Shown here piece after piece: positions 18,423 through 26,588 of a stretch of 64,000 bases of DNA (position 1 is the first letter of the stretch; each line of letters begins with the position of its first letter). The stretch is from an uncultured Porphyromonadaceae bacterium (GTDB lineage: Bacteria; Bacteroidota; Bacteroidia; Bacteroidales; UBA11471). The position numbers and the translations under genes were made by a program. The stretch lies in the NCBI GenBank assembly GCA_900542765.1, contig UQOX01000003.1, forward strand, positions 1-64,000. The letters are read 5' to 3'. The notes below the pieces were generated by a model. That model was given only the letters and a program-made list of their open reading frames with translations, did not search any database and was not told the origin of the DNA.

Positions 18423-19046
18423 ATGAAGAAAACGGCTCAAATCTTATCGATACTGTTCCACCCTTACCTCCTGCCGCTCTACGGGGGGCTCCTTGTCGTA
18501 TCGTACAGTTTTCTCGAAATACTTCCCCTCGCCATCAAGGTGCTCATCGTGGGCGGGATATTCCTCTTCTCGGGTGTATTGCCCATGCTGTTCCATCTCA
18601 CCCTCTCCCTCTTCTACTGGAACAAGAGCGACAAAAAGCCCTATGTGCGGCTCACCGAAATCCTGCTCTACACGGTGTTTCTCTTTTTTGCCGCGTTCTA
18701 CATGCACCGGCTCAGCCTGCCGTTCTGGGTCGAAAGCTATCTGGCCGGAGCCGGCTTGGCATCGGCCATCGTGTGGATTGTCAACGTCACCGGCTGGCGC
18801 ATCAGTTTCTTCATGAGCAGCCTGGGGGCTCTCATGGGACTCGTCATTGTCCTGCTGATTGCCGGATTCCCGATACCCATCGTCCTGTTTGTCCTCCTCA
18901 TCGCCATCACCGGCATGGTGGGTACCGCCCGACAACTGCTCGACCGCAACACCTTGGCACAGATTCTGACCGGCTGGGCCAGCGGAATCATTGCCGTATT
19001 GGTGGTCATGCTACTCATTCAACGACATTTATTACCCTATCTATAA
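18423..19046 (+). CDS. Conserved integral membrane protein of unknown function
   Basis: A 207-residue protein with about six or seven hydrophobic helices spread over almost its whole length and short loops. A conserved-looking early segment is ILFHPYLLPLYGGLL. The Bacteroidetes proteins that sit beside rpoN and purE are sometimes described as PAP2-like, but I do not see an intact PAP2 phosphatase signature (no SxxH or KxxxxxxRP motif), so no enzymatic role is assigned. It is spaced 9 bases after rpoN and 9 bases before purE, consistent with one operon. Confidence 0.75.
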   Translation: MKKTAQILSILFHPYLLPLYGGLLVVSYSFLEILPLAIKVLIVGGIFLFSGVLPMLFHLTLSLFYWNKSDKKPYVRLTEILLYTVFLFFAAFYMHRLSLPFWVESYLAGAGLASAIVWIVNVTGWRISFFMSSLGALMGLVIVLLIAGFPIPIVLFVLLIAITGMVGTARQLLDRNTLAQILTGWASGIIAVLVVMLLIQRHLLPYL

Positions 19047-19055
19047 CCGACTCTT

Positions 19056-19562
19056 ATGAATCCGATTGTAAGCATTATCATGGGCAGCACTTCCGACCTG
19101 CCCATCATGGAAAAAGCCGCACAACTGCTGAACGACTTCGAAATACCTTTCGAGATGAACGCATTGTCGGCACACCGCACCCCCGAAGAGGTTGAGACAT
19201 TTGCCAAGAATGCCGAAGCCCGCGGCATCAAAGTCATCATCGCCGCCGCCGGCATGGCCGCGCATCTGCCCGGCGTCATCGCCGCATCGACCCCGCTGCC
19301 GGTCATCGGCGTACCCATCAACTCGTCGCTCGACGGCATGGACGCCCTGCTCGCCATCGTGCAGATGCCCCCGGGCATTCCCGTGGCAACGGTAGGCATC
19401 AACGCCGCTCTCAACGCCGCCATACTGGCCGTGCAGATGCTCTCGCTCGGCGACGAGAAAATCGCCGGCAAACTGAAAAACTACAAGAAAGGACTGGCCA
19501 AGAAAATCGTCGATGCCAACGAAAAACTGGCTCAGGTAAAATATCCTTTCAAAACCAACTAA
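19056..19562 (+). CDS. purE: N5-carboxyaminoimidazole ribonucleotide mutase (PurE)
   Basis: A 168-residue class I PurE, which converts N5-CAIR to CAIR in purine synthesis. Visible motifs: MGSTSDLPIM (residues 9-18), the catalytic-histidine region LSAHRTPEEV (37-46), AAAGMAAHLPGVIA, PINSSLDGMDALLAIVQMP and the GIPVATVGI segment. The length is normal for class I. A hairpin ending in a T-run follows directly, before ispG. Confidence 0.97.
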   Translation: MNPIVSIIMGSTSDLPIMEKAAQLLNDFEIPFEMNALSAHRTPEEVETFAKNAEARGIKVIIAAAGMAAHLPGVIAASTPLPVIGVPINSSLDGMDALLAIVQMPPGIPVATVGINAALNAAILAVQMLSLGDEKIAGKLKNYKKGLAKKIVDANEKLAQVKYPFKTN

Positions 19563-19576
19563 TCTGTCAACAACTC

Positions 19577-19638
19577 CGATTGCCGATGCCGGGAGATGCC
19601 ACAAAGGCTTCTATCGCCCGACGCGGCAATCGTTTTTT
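19577..19638 (+). terminator. Structured terminator-like hairpin between purE and ispG
   Basis: A perfect 9-bp outer stem (19577-19585 with 19624-19632) encloses a 38-nt loop that can form a further CGGG/CCCG and GCC/GGC stem. Six T residues follow at 19633-19638. The T-run ends only 12 bases before the ispG start codon, so this is either the purE terminator or a leader element controlling ispG. Confidence 0.7.
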
Positions 19639-19650
19639 ATTTTTCGCGCC

Positions 19651-21441
19651 ATGGACCTTTTTAATTACCACCGCCGCCCCACCACCGAAGTTCACATCGG
19701 CAACACGCCCCTGGGGGGAGACAACCCCATACGCATACAGTCGATGACCAACACGCACACCCACGAAACCGACGCAAGTGTCGAACAATGCGTGCGCATC
19801 ATCGAGGCCGGAGCCGACTATGTGAGACTCACGGCACAGGGTACCCGCGAGGCCGAGAGCCTGGCCGTCATCGAAGAGGAGCTGCACCGCCGGGGCTACC
19901 ACACCCCGCTGGTGGCCGACATACACTTCAATCCCCATGTGGCCGACCTGGCCGCCGGTATCGTGGAGAAGGTGCGCATCAACCCCGGGAATTTCGTCGA
20001 CAGTGCCCGCACCTTCAAGCACATCGACTACACCGACGAGGAGTATGCCGCCGAGTTGCAGCGACTGCGCGCACGGTTTGTCGCCCTGCTCGACATTTGC
20101 CGCGCACACCACACGGCCATACGCATCGGCGTCAACCACGGCTCATTGTCGGACCGCATCATGAGCCGCTACGGCGACACGCCCGAGGGCATCGTCGAGT
20201 CGTGCATGGAGTTCCTGCGCGTGTGCCGCGAAGAGAAGTTCGACGACGTGGTCATCTCCATCAAGGCTTCCAATACGGTGGTTATGGTAAAATCGGTGCG
20301 ACTGCTTCTGGCCGCACTGGACAAAGAAGAGATGCACTACCCCCTGCACTTGGGAGTGACCGAAGCCGGTGAGGGGGAAGACGGTCGCATAAAATCGGCC
20401 GTAGGCATCGGCACGCTCCTGGCCGACGGCATCGGCGACACCATACGGGTATCGCTGAGTGAAGCCCCGGAAGCAGAAATCCCCGTCGCCCGCAAACTGG
20501 TCGACTACATCACTGCCCGAGCCGGTCACCCGCACATCGAAGGCTCAGCCTGCCCCGCTCATGATTTCCTGTGCATGGAACGGCGAGAAACTCTCGCCGC
20601 AGGCAACATCGGAGGTGGGAAAGTGCCGGTCACCGTTGCCGATGCCAAAGGCAGCGGTGAAGTATCACCCGATTATGTATATTCATCTCGCGAGAAACAG
20701 ATAATCGCCGGCGGCGACGAGTCGTTCAAGGCCCCGCTTTACACCTGTGGCGAATTGTCCCGGCTGGCAGCTTCGACAGCCGAGGTAAAATTCCTGCAAC
20801 TCTCCTACCCCGAACTGAACGATGCGGTGTGGGAGACCCTTGCCCGCACAAGCGGTCTCGTCGTCGTGCTCACGACCCGGCACATCAACCCCGTAGGGGA
20901 ATGCCGCGCATTCTTCCACGCCCTGCTCAACCACGCATGCCGCGTACCGGTCATCGTGCAACTCTCTTACCAGGAAACCGAACTCGAAAATCTGCAACTC
21001 AAAGCGGCGGCCGACTTCGGTGCCCTGCTGCTCGACGGTTTTGCCGACGGCATCTGGTTGCGCAACGAGGGGAATATCCCGGCCGGAAAAATCACCGCCT
21101 GCATGTATGCCATCTTGCAGGCTGCCCGCCAACGCACCAGCAAGACCGAGTACATCTCCTGTCCGGGTTGCGGACGCACGATGTTTGACCTGACGCAGAC
21201 CATAGTCCGGGTAAAGGCGGCCACGTCGCACCTCAAAACGCTGAAAATAGGCATCATGGGGTGTATCGTAAACGGGCCGGGCGAAATGGCCGACGCCGAC
21301 TACGGATATGTGGGAGCGGGCCGCAACCGCATCAGCCTCTACAAAGGGAAAGTGTGCATCGAAAAGAACATTCCCGAAGAAGAGGCGGTGGAACATCTCA
21401 TCGCCCTTATCAAAACGAATGGTGACTGGATAGAACCGTAA
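19651..21441 (+). CDS. ispG: 4-hydroxy-3-methylbut-2-enyl-diphosphate synthase, long form (IspG/GcpE)
   Basis: A 596-residue iron-sulfur enzyme of the MEP isoprenoid pathway that converts MEcPP to HMBPP. The N-terminal TIM barrel starts at once (LGGDNPIRIQSMTNTHTHET), followed by the large insertion found in the Bacteroidetes/Chlamydia/plant form. The [4Fe-4S] domain at the C-terminus has Cys504 and Cys507 (ISCPGCGRT) and Cys538 in GIMGCIVNGPGE, with Glu545. The length matches the long form, compared with about 370 residues for the short E. coli form. The start is fixed by the conserved N-terminus. The hairpin described just upstream may affect its expression. Confidence 0.97.
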   Translation: MDLFNYHRRPTTEVHIGNTPLGGDNPIRIQSMTNTHTHETDASVEQCVRIIEAGADYVRLTAQGTREAESLAVIEEELHRRGYHTPLVADIHFNPHVADLAAGIVEKVRINPGNFVDSARTFKHIDYTDEEYAAELQRLRARFVALLDICRAHHTAIRIGVNHGSLSDRIMSRYGDTPEGIVESCMEFLRVCREEKFDDVVISIKASNTVVMVKSVRLLLAALDKEEMHYPLHLGVTEAGEGEDGRIKSAVGIGTLLADGIGDTIRVSLSEAPEAEIPVARKLVDYITARAGHPHIEGSACPAHDFLCMERRETLAAGNIGGGKVPVTVADAKGSGEVSPDYVYSSREKQIIAGGDESFKAPLYTCGELSRLAASTAEVKFLQLSYPELNDAVWETLARTSGLVVVLTTRHINPVGECRAFFHALLNHACRVPVIVQLSYQETELENLQLKAAADFGALLLDGFADGIWLRNEGNIPAGKITACMYAILQAARQRTSKTEYISCPGCGRTMFDLTQTIVRVKAATSHLKTLKIGIMGCIVNGPGEMADADYGYVGAGRNRISLYKGKVCIEKNIPEEEAVEHLIALIKTNGDWIEP

Positions 21442-21511
21442 ACTTTTATGCCTTCCTATCGGTTATAACATAAGACCTTCCATAAGGAATCATCTCTAAA
21501 CACTCAACAAT

Positions 21512-22597
21512 ATGGTACGTTTTCATACGCCCTTTTGGGCACTTCTCGTGCTACTGACTTTGGCCACCGACCCGGCCAAAGGCTGCACCGGCATCACCCT
21601 CAAAACGACAACCGGTACCTCCATCGTCGCCCGCACCATCGAATGGGGCGGCAGCAACCTCAACAGCCGCTATGTCATCGTACCCCGAGGGTATATCCAA
21701 TCGTCGTACCTACCCGACGGGAAAAAAGAGGGCATGACATTCAGCGCCCGGTATGGCTATGTGGGACTGGCTGTCGAGCAAGACGAATTTGTGGCCGAAG
21801 GCATCAACGAAGCCGGTTTGTCGGCAGGACTCTTCTACTTTCCCGGCTACGGGAAATACCCGGCTTACGACCCGGCCCTGAAATCGAGGAGCATCGCCGA
21901 CCTGCAACTGGTATCCTGGATTCTCGGTGAATGCGAGACCGTCGACGACGTAAAAAAGGCCGTCAACCGCGTTCGCGTTGTCTCCATCAATCCACAGGCT
22001 TCGACCGTACACTGGCGGTTCACCGATACCAGCGGCCGCCAAATCGTGCTCGAAATCATCGACGGGAAAGCGCAATTCCATGACAACACGCTGGGTGTGC
22101 TCACCAATTCGCCCGACTTTACCTGGCAAATGACCAACCTCAACAACTATGTAAACCTTGCACCGGGTACAAGCCGGCCCCACCAACTGGGGAGCGTATC
22201 CCTTGCTTCATTCGGAGCCGGGAGCGGCATGCTCGGCCTGCCGGGCGACATCACCCCGCCCTCCCGGTTCGTGCGAGCCGCCTTCTTCCAATATTCCGCA
22301 CCGCTGCAACAAGACGCGGAGCAAACGGTAAGGCAGTGTTTCCAGATTCTCAACAACTTCGACATTCCCATCGGCATCGAATTTTCCGAGGGGGAGACTC
22401 CGACCGATATTCCCAGCGCCACACAATGGACCTCGGCAACCAACCCGCAAGACAAAACGATTTATTACCGGACGATGTATAACAGCCTCATACGCTGCAT
22501 CGACTTGAAGAAAATCGATTTCGGGAAAATCAAATATCAGGTAACCCCTCTCGACAAAGTCGACCGCCAACCGATAGAACGCATACAGATAAAATAA
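21512..22597 (+). CDS. Choloylglycine hydrolase family amidase (linear amide C-N hydrolase)
   Basis: A 361-residue exported N-terminal-nucleophile amidase related to bile salt hydrolases and penicillin V acylases. The signal peptide ends at PAKG, exposing Cys25 (GCTGITL), the expected nucleophile. Arg41 in ARTIEWG matches the family Arg at mature position 17; the family acidic residue at mature position 20 is Glu44 here rather than the usual Asp. Other family segments are VLTNSPDFTWQMTNLNNY and LPGDITPPSRFVRA. Bacteroides homologues split between bile salt hydrolases and acyl-homoserine-lactone or penicillin acylases, so the substrate cannot be assigned. It stands alone between ispG and a strong bidirectional terminator. 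Confidence 0.87.
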   Translation: MVRFHTPFWALLVLLTLATDPAKGCTGITLKTTTGTSIVARTIEWGGSNLNSRYVIVPRGYIQSSYLPDGKKEGMTFSARYGYVGLAVEQDEFVAEGINEAGLSAGLFYFPGYGKYPAYDPALKSRSIADLQLVSWILGECETVDDVKKAVNRVRVVSINPQASTVHWRFTDTSGRQIVLEIIDGKAQFHDNTLGVLTNSPDFTWQMTNLNNYVNLAPGTSRPHQLGSVSLASFGAGSGMLGLPGDITPPSRFVRAAFFQYSAPLQQDAEQTVRQCFQILNNFDIPIGIEFSEGETPTDIPSATQWTSATNPQDKTIYYRTMYNSLIRCIDLKKIDFGKIKYQVTPLDKVDRQPIERIQIK

Positions 22598-22637
22598 AAC
22601 AAAGCGCGATGAAAAATCATTTCATCGCGCTTTGTTT
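22597..22637. terminator. Bidirectional terminator between amidase and PL11 lyase genes
   Basis: A perfect 18-bp stem (22597-22614 with 22620-22637) with a 5-nt loop and A/T-rich outer ends on both sides. It lies between convergent genes. Confidence 0.93.
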
Positions 22638-22656
22638 ACAGGGACAACAGCCCGCC

Positions 22657-24501
22657 TTATTCTCCTAAATAATAAGAAGGAACCGGGGCTTGCGGATAGC
22701 CCATGGAACGATGGGCCACATAATTGCGGTAGAGGGCATCTTGCATGAGCGTGACACGCCGGTCGCGCGCCGGTATGTTGGTCGTGTAGATGCGAATCTC
22801 ACCGGGCAGGGCGGTAACAATCTCTTCGCGCCAATCGCCGAAGAGGTCGGCAATCATGAGTATGTCGCCACGAATGCCATCGGTAACGGTCTCTCCTTTC
22901 CACTTCACGATTTGCTGCGAACGGCCTTCGGAAGAAGAGCCTGCCCCCCAACGGCTGCCATCGCCGACAAAGGTCTCACGCAACAGGTCGGCGTCCCACC
23001 AAGCCCAGTTGCGGCAAGGGGGAACCGCTTCGTTCTTGCCCAAATAGGTTCCGTCGGCCGCCAGGAGGTATTTGTCGGTGCTTCCCCCTTTACGGTCTTC
23101 GCTGGCAAAGCATTCGAGGCCGGGACGCGTGGTATCGATGTCGGTCACCATACCGTCACCGACATGGAAGGTCTTGTGACCGATGTTCCATATTGACTCA
23201 CCGGTGCGCGCATCGACCATGCAGACGCCACGCCCCTGGTCGTTCCAAGGCTCTATGCACAAAAACACTTCAAGACCGGGACGATTGGGGTCGATGTCGG
23301 TGAGATAGGCTTTGTCGGGGTGTCCCAATCCGGCCGACCACAACAGGGTGCCGTCATCGTCGAGCATGCACGACCCGAGCAATATCTCATCGCGGCCGTC
23401 CTCATCGACATCACCGCATACCATGTTGTGGGCTCCCATGCTGCGCACAATGGGATTCTCTTCGTCCCCGTCCCAGCGCCAAGCGCGTTCGAGTTTCGTA
23501 CCGTTGAGCTGCCAGGCATCGACCACCATGAGTTTGTAGGTTCCGCGGCACGCCAGTATGTAGGGAGTCTTGCCGTCGAGGAAGGCCATGCCTATCTGGT
23601 TGCGGTTGCGGCGAATCAGATTGCCATAACGGAAATTTCGCTCGGGCCAATCGACACGGGCTATCTCCTCGCCGGTCATTCCGTCGAGCACCGAAAGATA
23701 TTCTTCTCCGGTATCGACACGACCTTTGGCGTCACGCTGCACATTGTCGGGCGCCGTCTTCAAGGCCACTTCGGCCTTGCCGTCGCCATTGAAGTCATAG
23801 ACGACATAAGGCGAATACCAAATACCGGGCTCTATGCCCTGTCCCAGGTCTTTCGACCACAAGAAGGTACCATCGCTCAGATAGGCTTCGATTTGGTAAG
23901 TCTTCCCGTTCAAGTCACCGGGCATGCCGGGGTCGACATTGCTTTCGGGGGTGCGTATGATATAATCATAGACCCCGTCGCCGTTCAGGTCGGCCACGGC
24001 CACCTTACCGGCTTTGACGGGACGGTTGAGTTTTATCGACAGGTAATTTTTGCCCGACTCGGGAGCGAAAGCCACAAAAGGCGACTTTTCGAGCACTTTT
24101 CCACGTCCGTCGAGAGTGGCCACTTGGTAACGAGCACCTTCGGGAGCCGGCGATTCATCGACGAAATCGGTCTTCGTTTTCAGCGGTTTACGGTTGAGCT
24201 TTTTCACCTTGCCGTCCACTTCGCGATATACGTTGAATGCCACGTCGGGGGCATCGCTCTGCAACAGTCGCCAACTGAGATAGAGGGTTCCCTCTTCTTT
24301 TCCCGGCAAGATTGTCAGTCCGCGGTCGAGACGTTCCCCCACCCGGGTCGTGGCAAACCCTTCGACGGGGGCTTTGGGTTCATGCGAAGGGCTGAGTATT
24401 TCGTAATAATAGTGCCGTTCGCGGGAATCTTGGGCATTCGCGCCGACAGGCACACCTCCGAGCAACAAGGCCGCAAGGGCTATCCAAGACTTGTTTTTCA
24501 T
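22657..24501 (-). CDS. Rhamnogalacturonan lyase, polysaccharide lyase family 11
   Basis: A 614-residue exported PL11 lyase that cleaves the rhamnogalacturonan I backbone of pectin by beta-elimination. A signal peptide (about residues 1-23, ending GANAQ) is followed by a small fibronectin-like N-terminal domain with TLYLSWRLLQSD (PL11 proteins usually have LSWRLL here). An eight-bladed beta-propeller then has repeated calcium-site motifs such as VADLNGDGVYDYIIR, YDFNGDGKAEVALKTA and GDVDEDGRDEILLG. Further family features are AHNMVCGDVDED and SRWGAGSSSEGRSQQ. It is not flanked by SusC/SusD genes. With the arabinofuranosidase-type enzyme at 1.5 kb it suggests some ability to use pectin. Confidence 0.93.
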   Translation of the reverse strand: MKNKSWIALAALLLGGVPVGANAQDSRERHYYYEILSPSHEPKAPVEGFATTRVGERLDRGLTILPGKEEGTLYLSWRLLQSDAPDVAFNVYREVDGKVKKLNRKPLKTKTDFVDESPAPEGARYQVATLDGRGKVLEKSPFVAFAPESGKNYLSIKLNRPVKAGKVAVADLNGDGVYDYIIRTPESNVDPGMPGDLNGKTYQIEAYLSDGTFLWSKDLGQGIEPGIWYSPYVVYDFNGDGKAEVALKTAPDNVQRDAKGRVDTGEEYLSVLDGMTGEEIARVDWPERNFRYGNLIRRNRNQIGMAFLDGKTPYILACRGTYKLMVVDAWQLNGTKLERAWRWDGDEENPIVRSMGAHNMVCGDVDEDGRDEILLGSCMLDDDGTLLWSAGLGHPDKAYLTDIDPNRPGLEVFLCIEPWNDQGRGVCMVDARTGESIWNIGHKTFHVGDGMVTDIDTTRPGLECFASEDRKGGSTDKYLLAADGTYLGKNEAVPPCRNWAWWDADLLRETFVGDGSRWGAGSSSEGRSQQIVKWKGETVTDGIRGDILMIADLFGDWREEIVTALPGEIRIYTTNIPARDRRVTLMQDALYRNYVAHRSMGYPQAPVPSYYLGE

Positions 24502-24740
24502 GAGACAGGATTTCGATTAAAAAGGTTAAACTTCGATATATTAAAACGAAATAACGATATTCCCGCTACATATCCAATCGTGGGCAGCTAATTATTGTTA
24601 ATGATGCCGGCCAAGAGCGACGAAGAAGGAGGGCGAAGGAGACAAAGGACAAGGGGGTGGATACTCAAAAATGAGGGAATGGGCAAAACTTTCGACCCCG
24701 GGGATTGTTTGTAGGGTATACTTACTTAAAAAAAACGTTT

Positions 24741-25298
24741 ATGGAAATGACAGTAATTTCTTTCTGGGGGAAAAGCCGCTATTGGTGGGCGCTCCTGGTG
24801 ATCGGGGTACTCTTGATACCCTGTGGCGTGTGGCTGGTGGCAAGCCCGGCAGCCGGATATGCAGCCTTGTCGTCGCTGCTGGGTTGGGCCCTGATTCTGC
24901 TCGGTGTGCTCGAACTGGTCATTGCCAGCGACACGGGCCGTCACACACACGGCTGGGGCTGGTGGATTGCCGGCGGCATACTCGACATTCTCATCGGATT
25001 CCTACTCGTGGGCAATTTGGTGCTGAGCGAGATTGTCCTGCCCTACTTCTTCGCCTTTGCCTTACTCTACCGCGCCATAAAAAACATCATTGCCGGCATT
25101 ACCCTCGACAAGGCTTATCAGGGCCGTTGGCTCTATCTGCTTCATGGCATCTTACTATTGGTCGCCTCGCTTTTCTTCTTCCTGGCGCCCTTCCTGGCCA
25201 CCATCGTCATGGTGTATGTCTGCGCCTTCATTTTCATTTATTGGGGAATCAGCCTCATCGTATTTTCGTTTGACTTGAAACCCGAACGCCGCGCATAA
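24741..25298 (+). CDS. HdeD-like DUF308 integral membrane protein
   Basis: A 185-residue membrane protein with about six helices in three hairpin-like pairs, each beginning with a small-residue-rich segment (WWALLVIGVLLIPCG, then GWGWWIAGGILDILIGFLLV, then YLLHGILLLVASLFFFLAP). This three-fold repeat is the DUF308/HdeD pattern; HdeD is linked to acid resistance in E. coli, but the role here is unknown. ATG 24741 (MEMTVISFWG) is preferred to the upstream in-frame ATG at 24705 because it directly precedes the conserved part. A strong hairpin terminator follows at 25318. Confidence 0.85.
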   Translation: MEMTVISFWGKSRYWWALLVIGVLLIPCGVWLVASPAAGYAALSSLLGWALILLGVLELVIASDTGRHTHGWGWWIAGGILDILIGFLLVGNLVLSEIVLPYFFAFALLYRAIKNIIAGITLDKAYQGRWLYLLHGILLLVASLFFFLAPFLATIVMVYVCAFIFIYWGISLIVFSFDLKPERRA

Positions 25299-25317
25299 CC
25301 GCCGGCCATTCTCCTAA

Positions 25318-25359
25318 AAAAACGAAAAACGCCGGTACACATCGGCGTTTTTCGTTTTT
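25318..25359 (+). terminator. Terminator after the DUF308 gene
   Basis: A perfect 17-bp stem (25318-25334 with 25343-25359) with an 8-nt loop and T-rich right arm. Confidence 0.92.
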
Positions 25360-25398
25360 ATTCACTATTCCGGGAGAGCTTTTTTCGCTCTTTAAGAC

Positions 25399-25406
25399 TA
25401 TCTTTG
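25399..25406 (+). promoter_or_regulatory. -7 promoter box TATCTTTG upstream of the Tyr/Trp-rich protein gene
   Basis: An exact TAnnTTTG match 79 bases upstream of ATG 25486. No -33 TTTG box is present at the normal distance. Confidence 0.45.
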
Positions 25407-25485
25407 CCTTTGATTCATTAAACTTTACCGTGGATTTTGCGTCAAAAAAGAAACGACAAAATTCGCAAAGGAAAGGAGGCCCATC

Positions 25486-26541
25486 ATGAAAAATCTTTGC
25501 CACATACTTGCGATTGTCTCAATCCTCATCGGAGGGACGGAGATAGCATCGGCTCAATATTGGGACGACTTGTACATACGCCCCAGCACACGCGACGAAA
25601 TCAGACAACAGAGAGAAAAACAGGCCGAACAGGAACGTGCCGAAGCCGAGAAAAAACGAGCCGAAGCCGAACAGGCCTATGTGCCCGACAGCCTGTGGAA
25701 CGTCGACGCATACAACCGCCGGTATGAGGTACCCGAAGAGACGGCCTATGACCCGGAGGCCACCGTCGAAACCGCGGGGGAAGACACCACCCCGTATGCC
25801 GACGACGAGGGGTACTACCTGAACGGCTTCTACGGCACGCAAAGCGACCTCGAATATGCCGAACGCATACGCAAATTCCATAACCCGCGTTTCACGGTAC
25901 ACATCACCGATCCGGCCTATACCGAGATTTATTTCTTGAATTCCAACGATTGGAACGTATATATCGACGGCACCTATGCCTATGTCACCCCCACATGGAC
26001 CAATCCCTGGTATTGGGACTACATGTGGTCGCCATACAGCTATTGGGGACCGTCGTGGAGATGGAGCTCATACTATTGGGGCTGGGGATACCCCTATTAC
26101 GGATTCGGTTGGAGCTGGGGTTATCCCTACTATCACCCCCATTATCACCATTACGGGCCGGCCCCTCGTCCCCCGCACCGACCCGACTACCGTCCCACCC
26201 CGTCTCAACGGCCGTCATACAGCCCCGGCGGGTGGAGTTCCCGTCGTCCCGGCAGCAATACCAGCGTCACCCGGCCATCGGGCACCAACAGCAACCGGGT
26301 CATCACCAACTCGCAAAATCAACGGGTACGGCAGGGCAATACCTCGCGGTCGTCGCAACGGCAAAGCACGACCCGGCAAATCGAGACACAACGCAATTAT
26401 AACCAAAGTTACACCCCGAGCTACAACAGCAACTCATCACGCGGAAGCAGCATCAGCAGCGGAAGCAGCGGTTCGTCGAGAGGCAGCATGAGCGGGGGAA
26501 GCCGCGGAGGAACCAGCGGAGGCAGCCGCAGCCGCCGATAA
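25486..26541 (+). CDS. Secreted protein of unknown function: charged coiled coil, Tyr/Trp-rich core, Ser/Gly/Arg-rich tail
   Basis: A 351-residue exported protein I do not recognise. After a signal peptide (ending EIASAQ) it has a short charged coiled coil at about residues 38-65 (repeated KAEQERAEAEKK-like heptads), then an acidic stretch and a segment around 130-165 (TVHITDPAYTEIYFLN) that looks folded. Residues about 165-230 are extremely rich in Tyr, Trp, Gly and Pro (many YW, YWG and YPYY units) and end in a His-rich HPHYHHYG. The last 110 residues are low complexity, first Pro/Arg/Ser and then Ser/Gly. It lies 47 bases upstream of a FadL-like outer membrane protein gene, so a cell-surface role is likely but unproven. 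Confidence 0.7.
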   Translation: MKNLCHILAIVSILIGGTEIASAQYWDDLYIRPSTRDEIRQQREKQAEQERAEAEKKRAEAEQAYVPDSLWNVDAYNRRYEVPEETAYDPEATVETAGEDTTPYADDEGYYLNGFYGTQSDLEYAERIRKFHNPRFTVHITDPAYTEIYFLNSNDWNVYIDGTYAYVTPTWTNPWYWDYMWSPYSYWGPSWRWSSYYWGWGYPYYGFGWSWGYPYYHPHYHHYGPAPRPPHRPDYRPTPSQRPSYSPGGWSSRRPGSNTSVTRPSGTNSNRVITNSQNQRVRQGNTSRSSQRQSTTRQIETQRNYNQSYTPSYNSNSSRGSSISSGSSGSSRGSMSGGSRGGTSGGSRSRR

Positions 26542-26588
26542 GAGAGGGACCGTTTGGAACAATATCGAACGTTTATAAGCATATCATC

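Noticed and set aside
23320..24591. An open plus-strand frame of about 423 codons opposite the PL11 lyase gene
   Set aside because: It is a shadow of the lyase: no domain, and the same composition effect. Similar antisense frames over 12460-13566, 28482-29789, 53326-54324 and 56547-57749 were rejected for the same reason.
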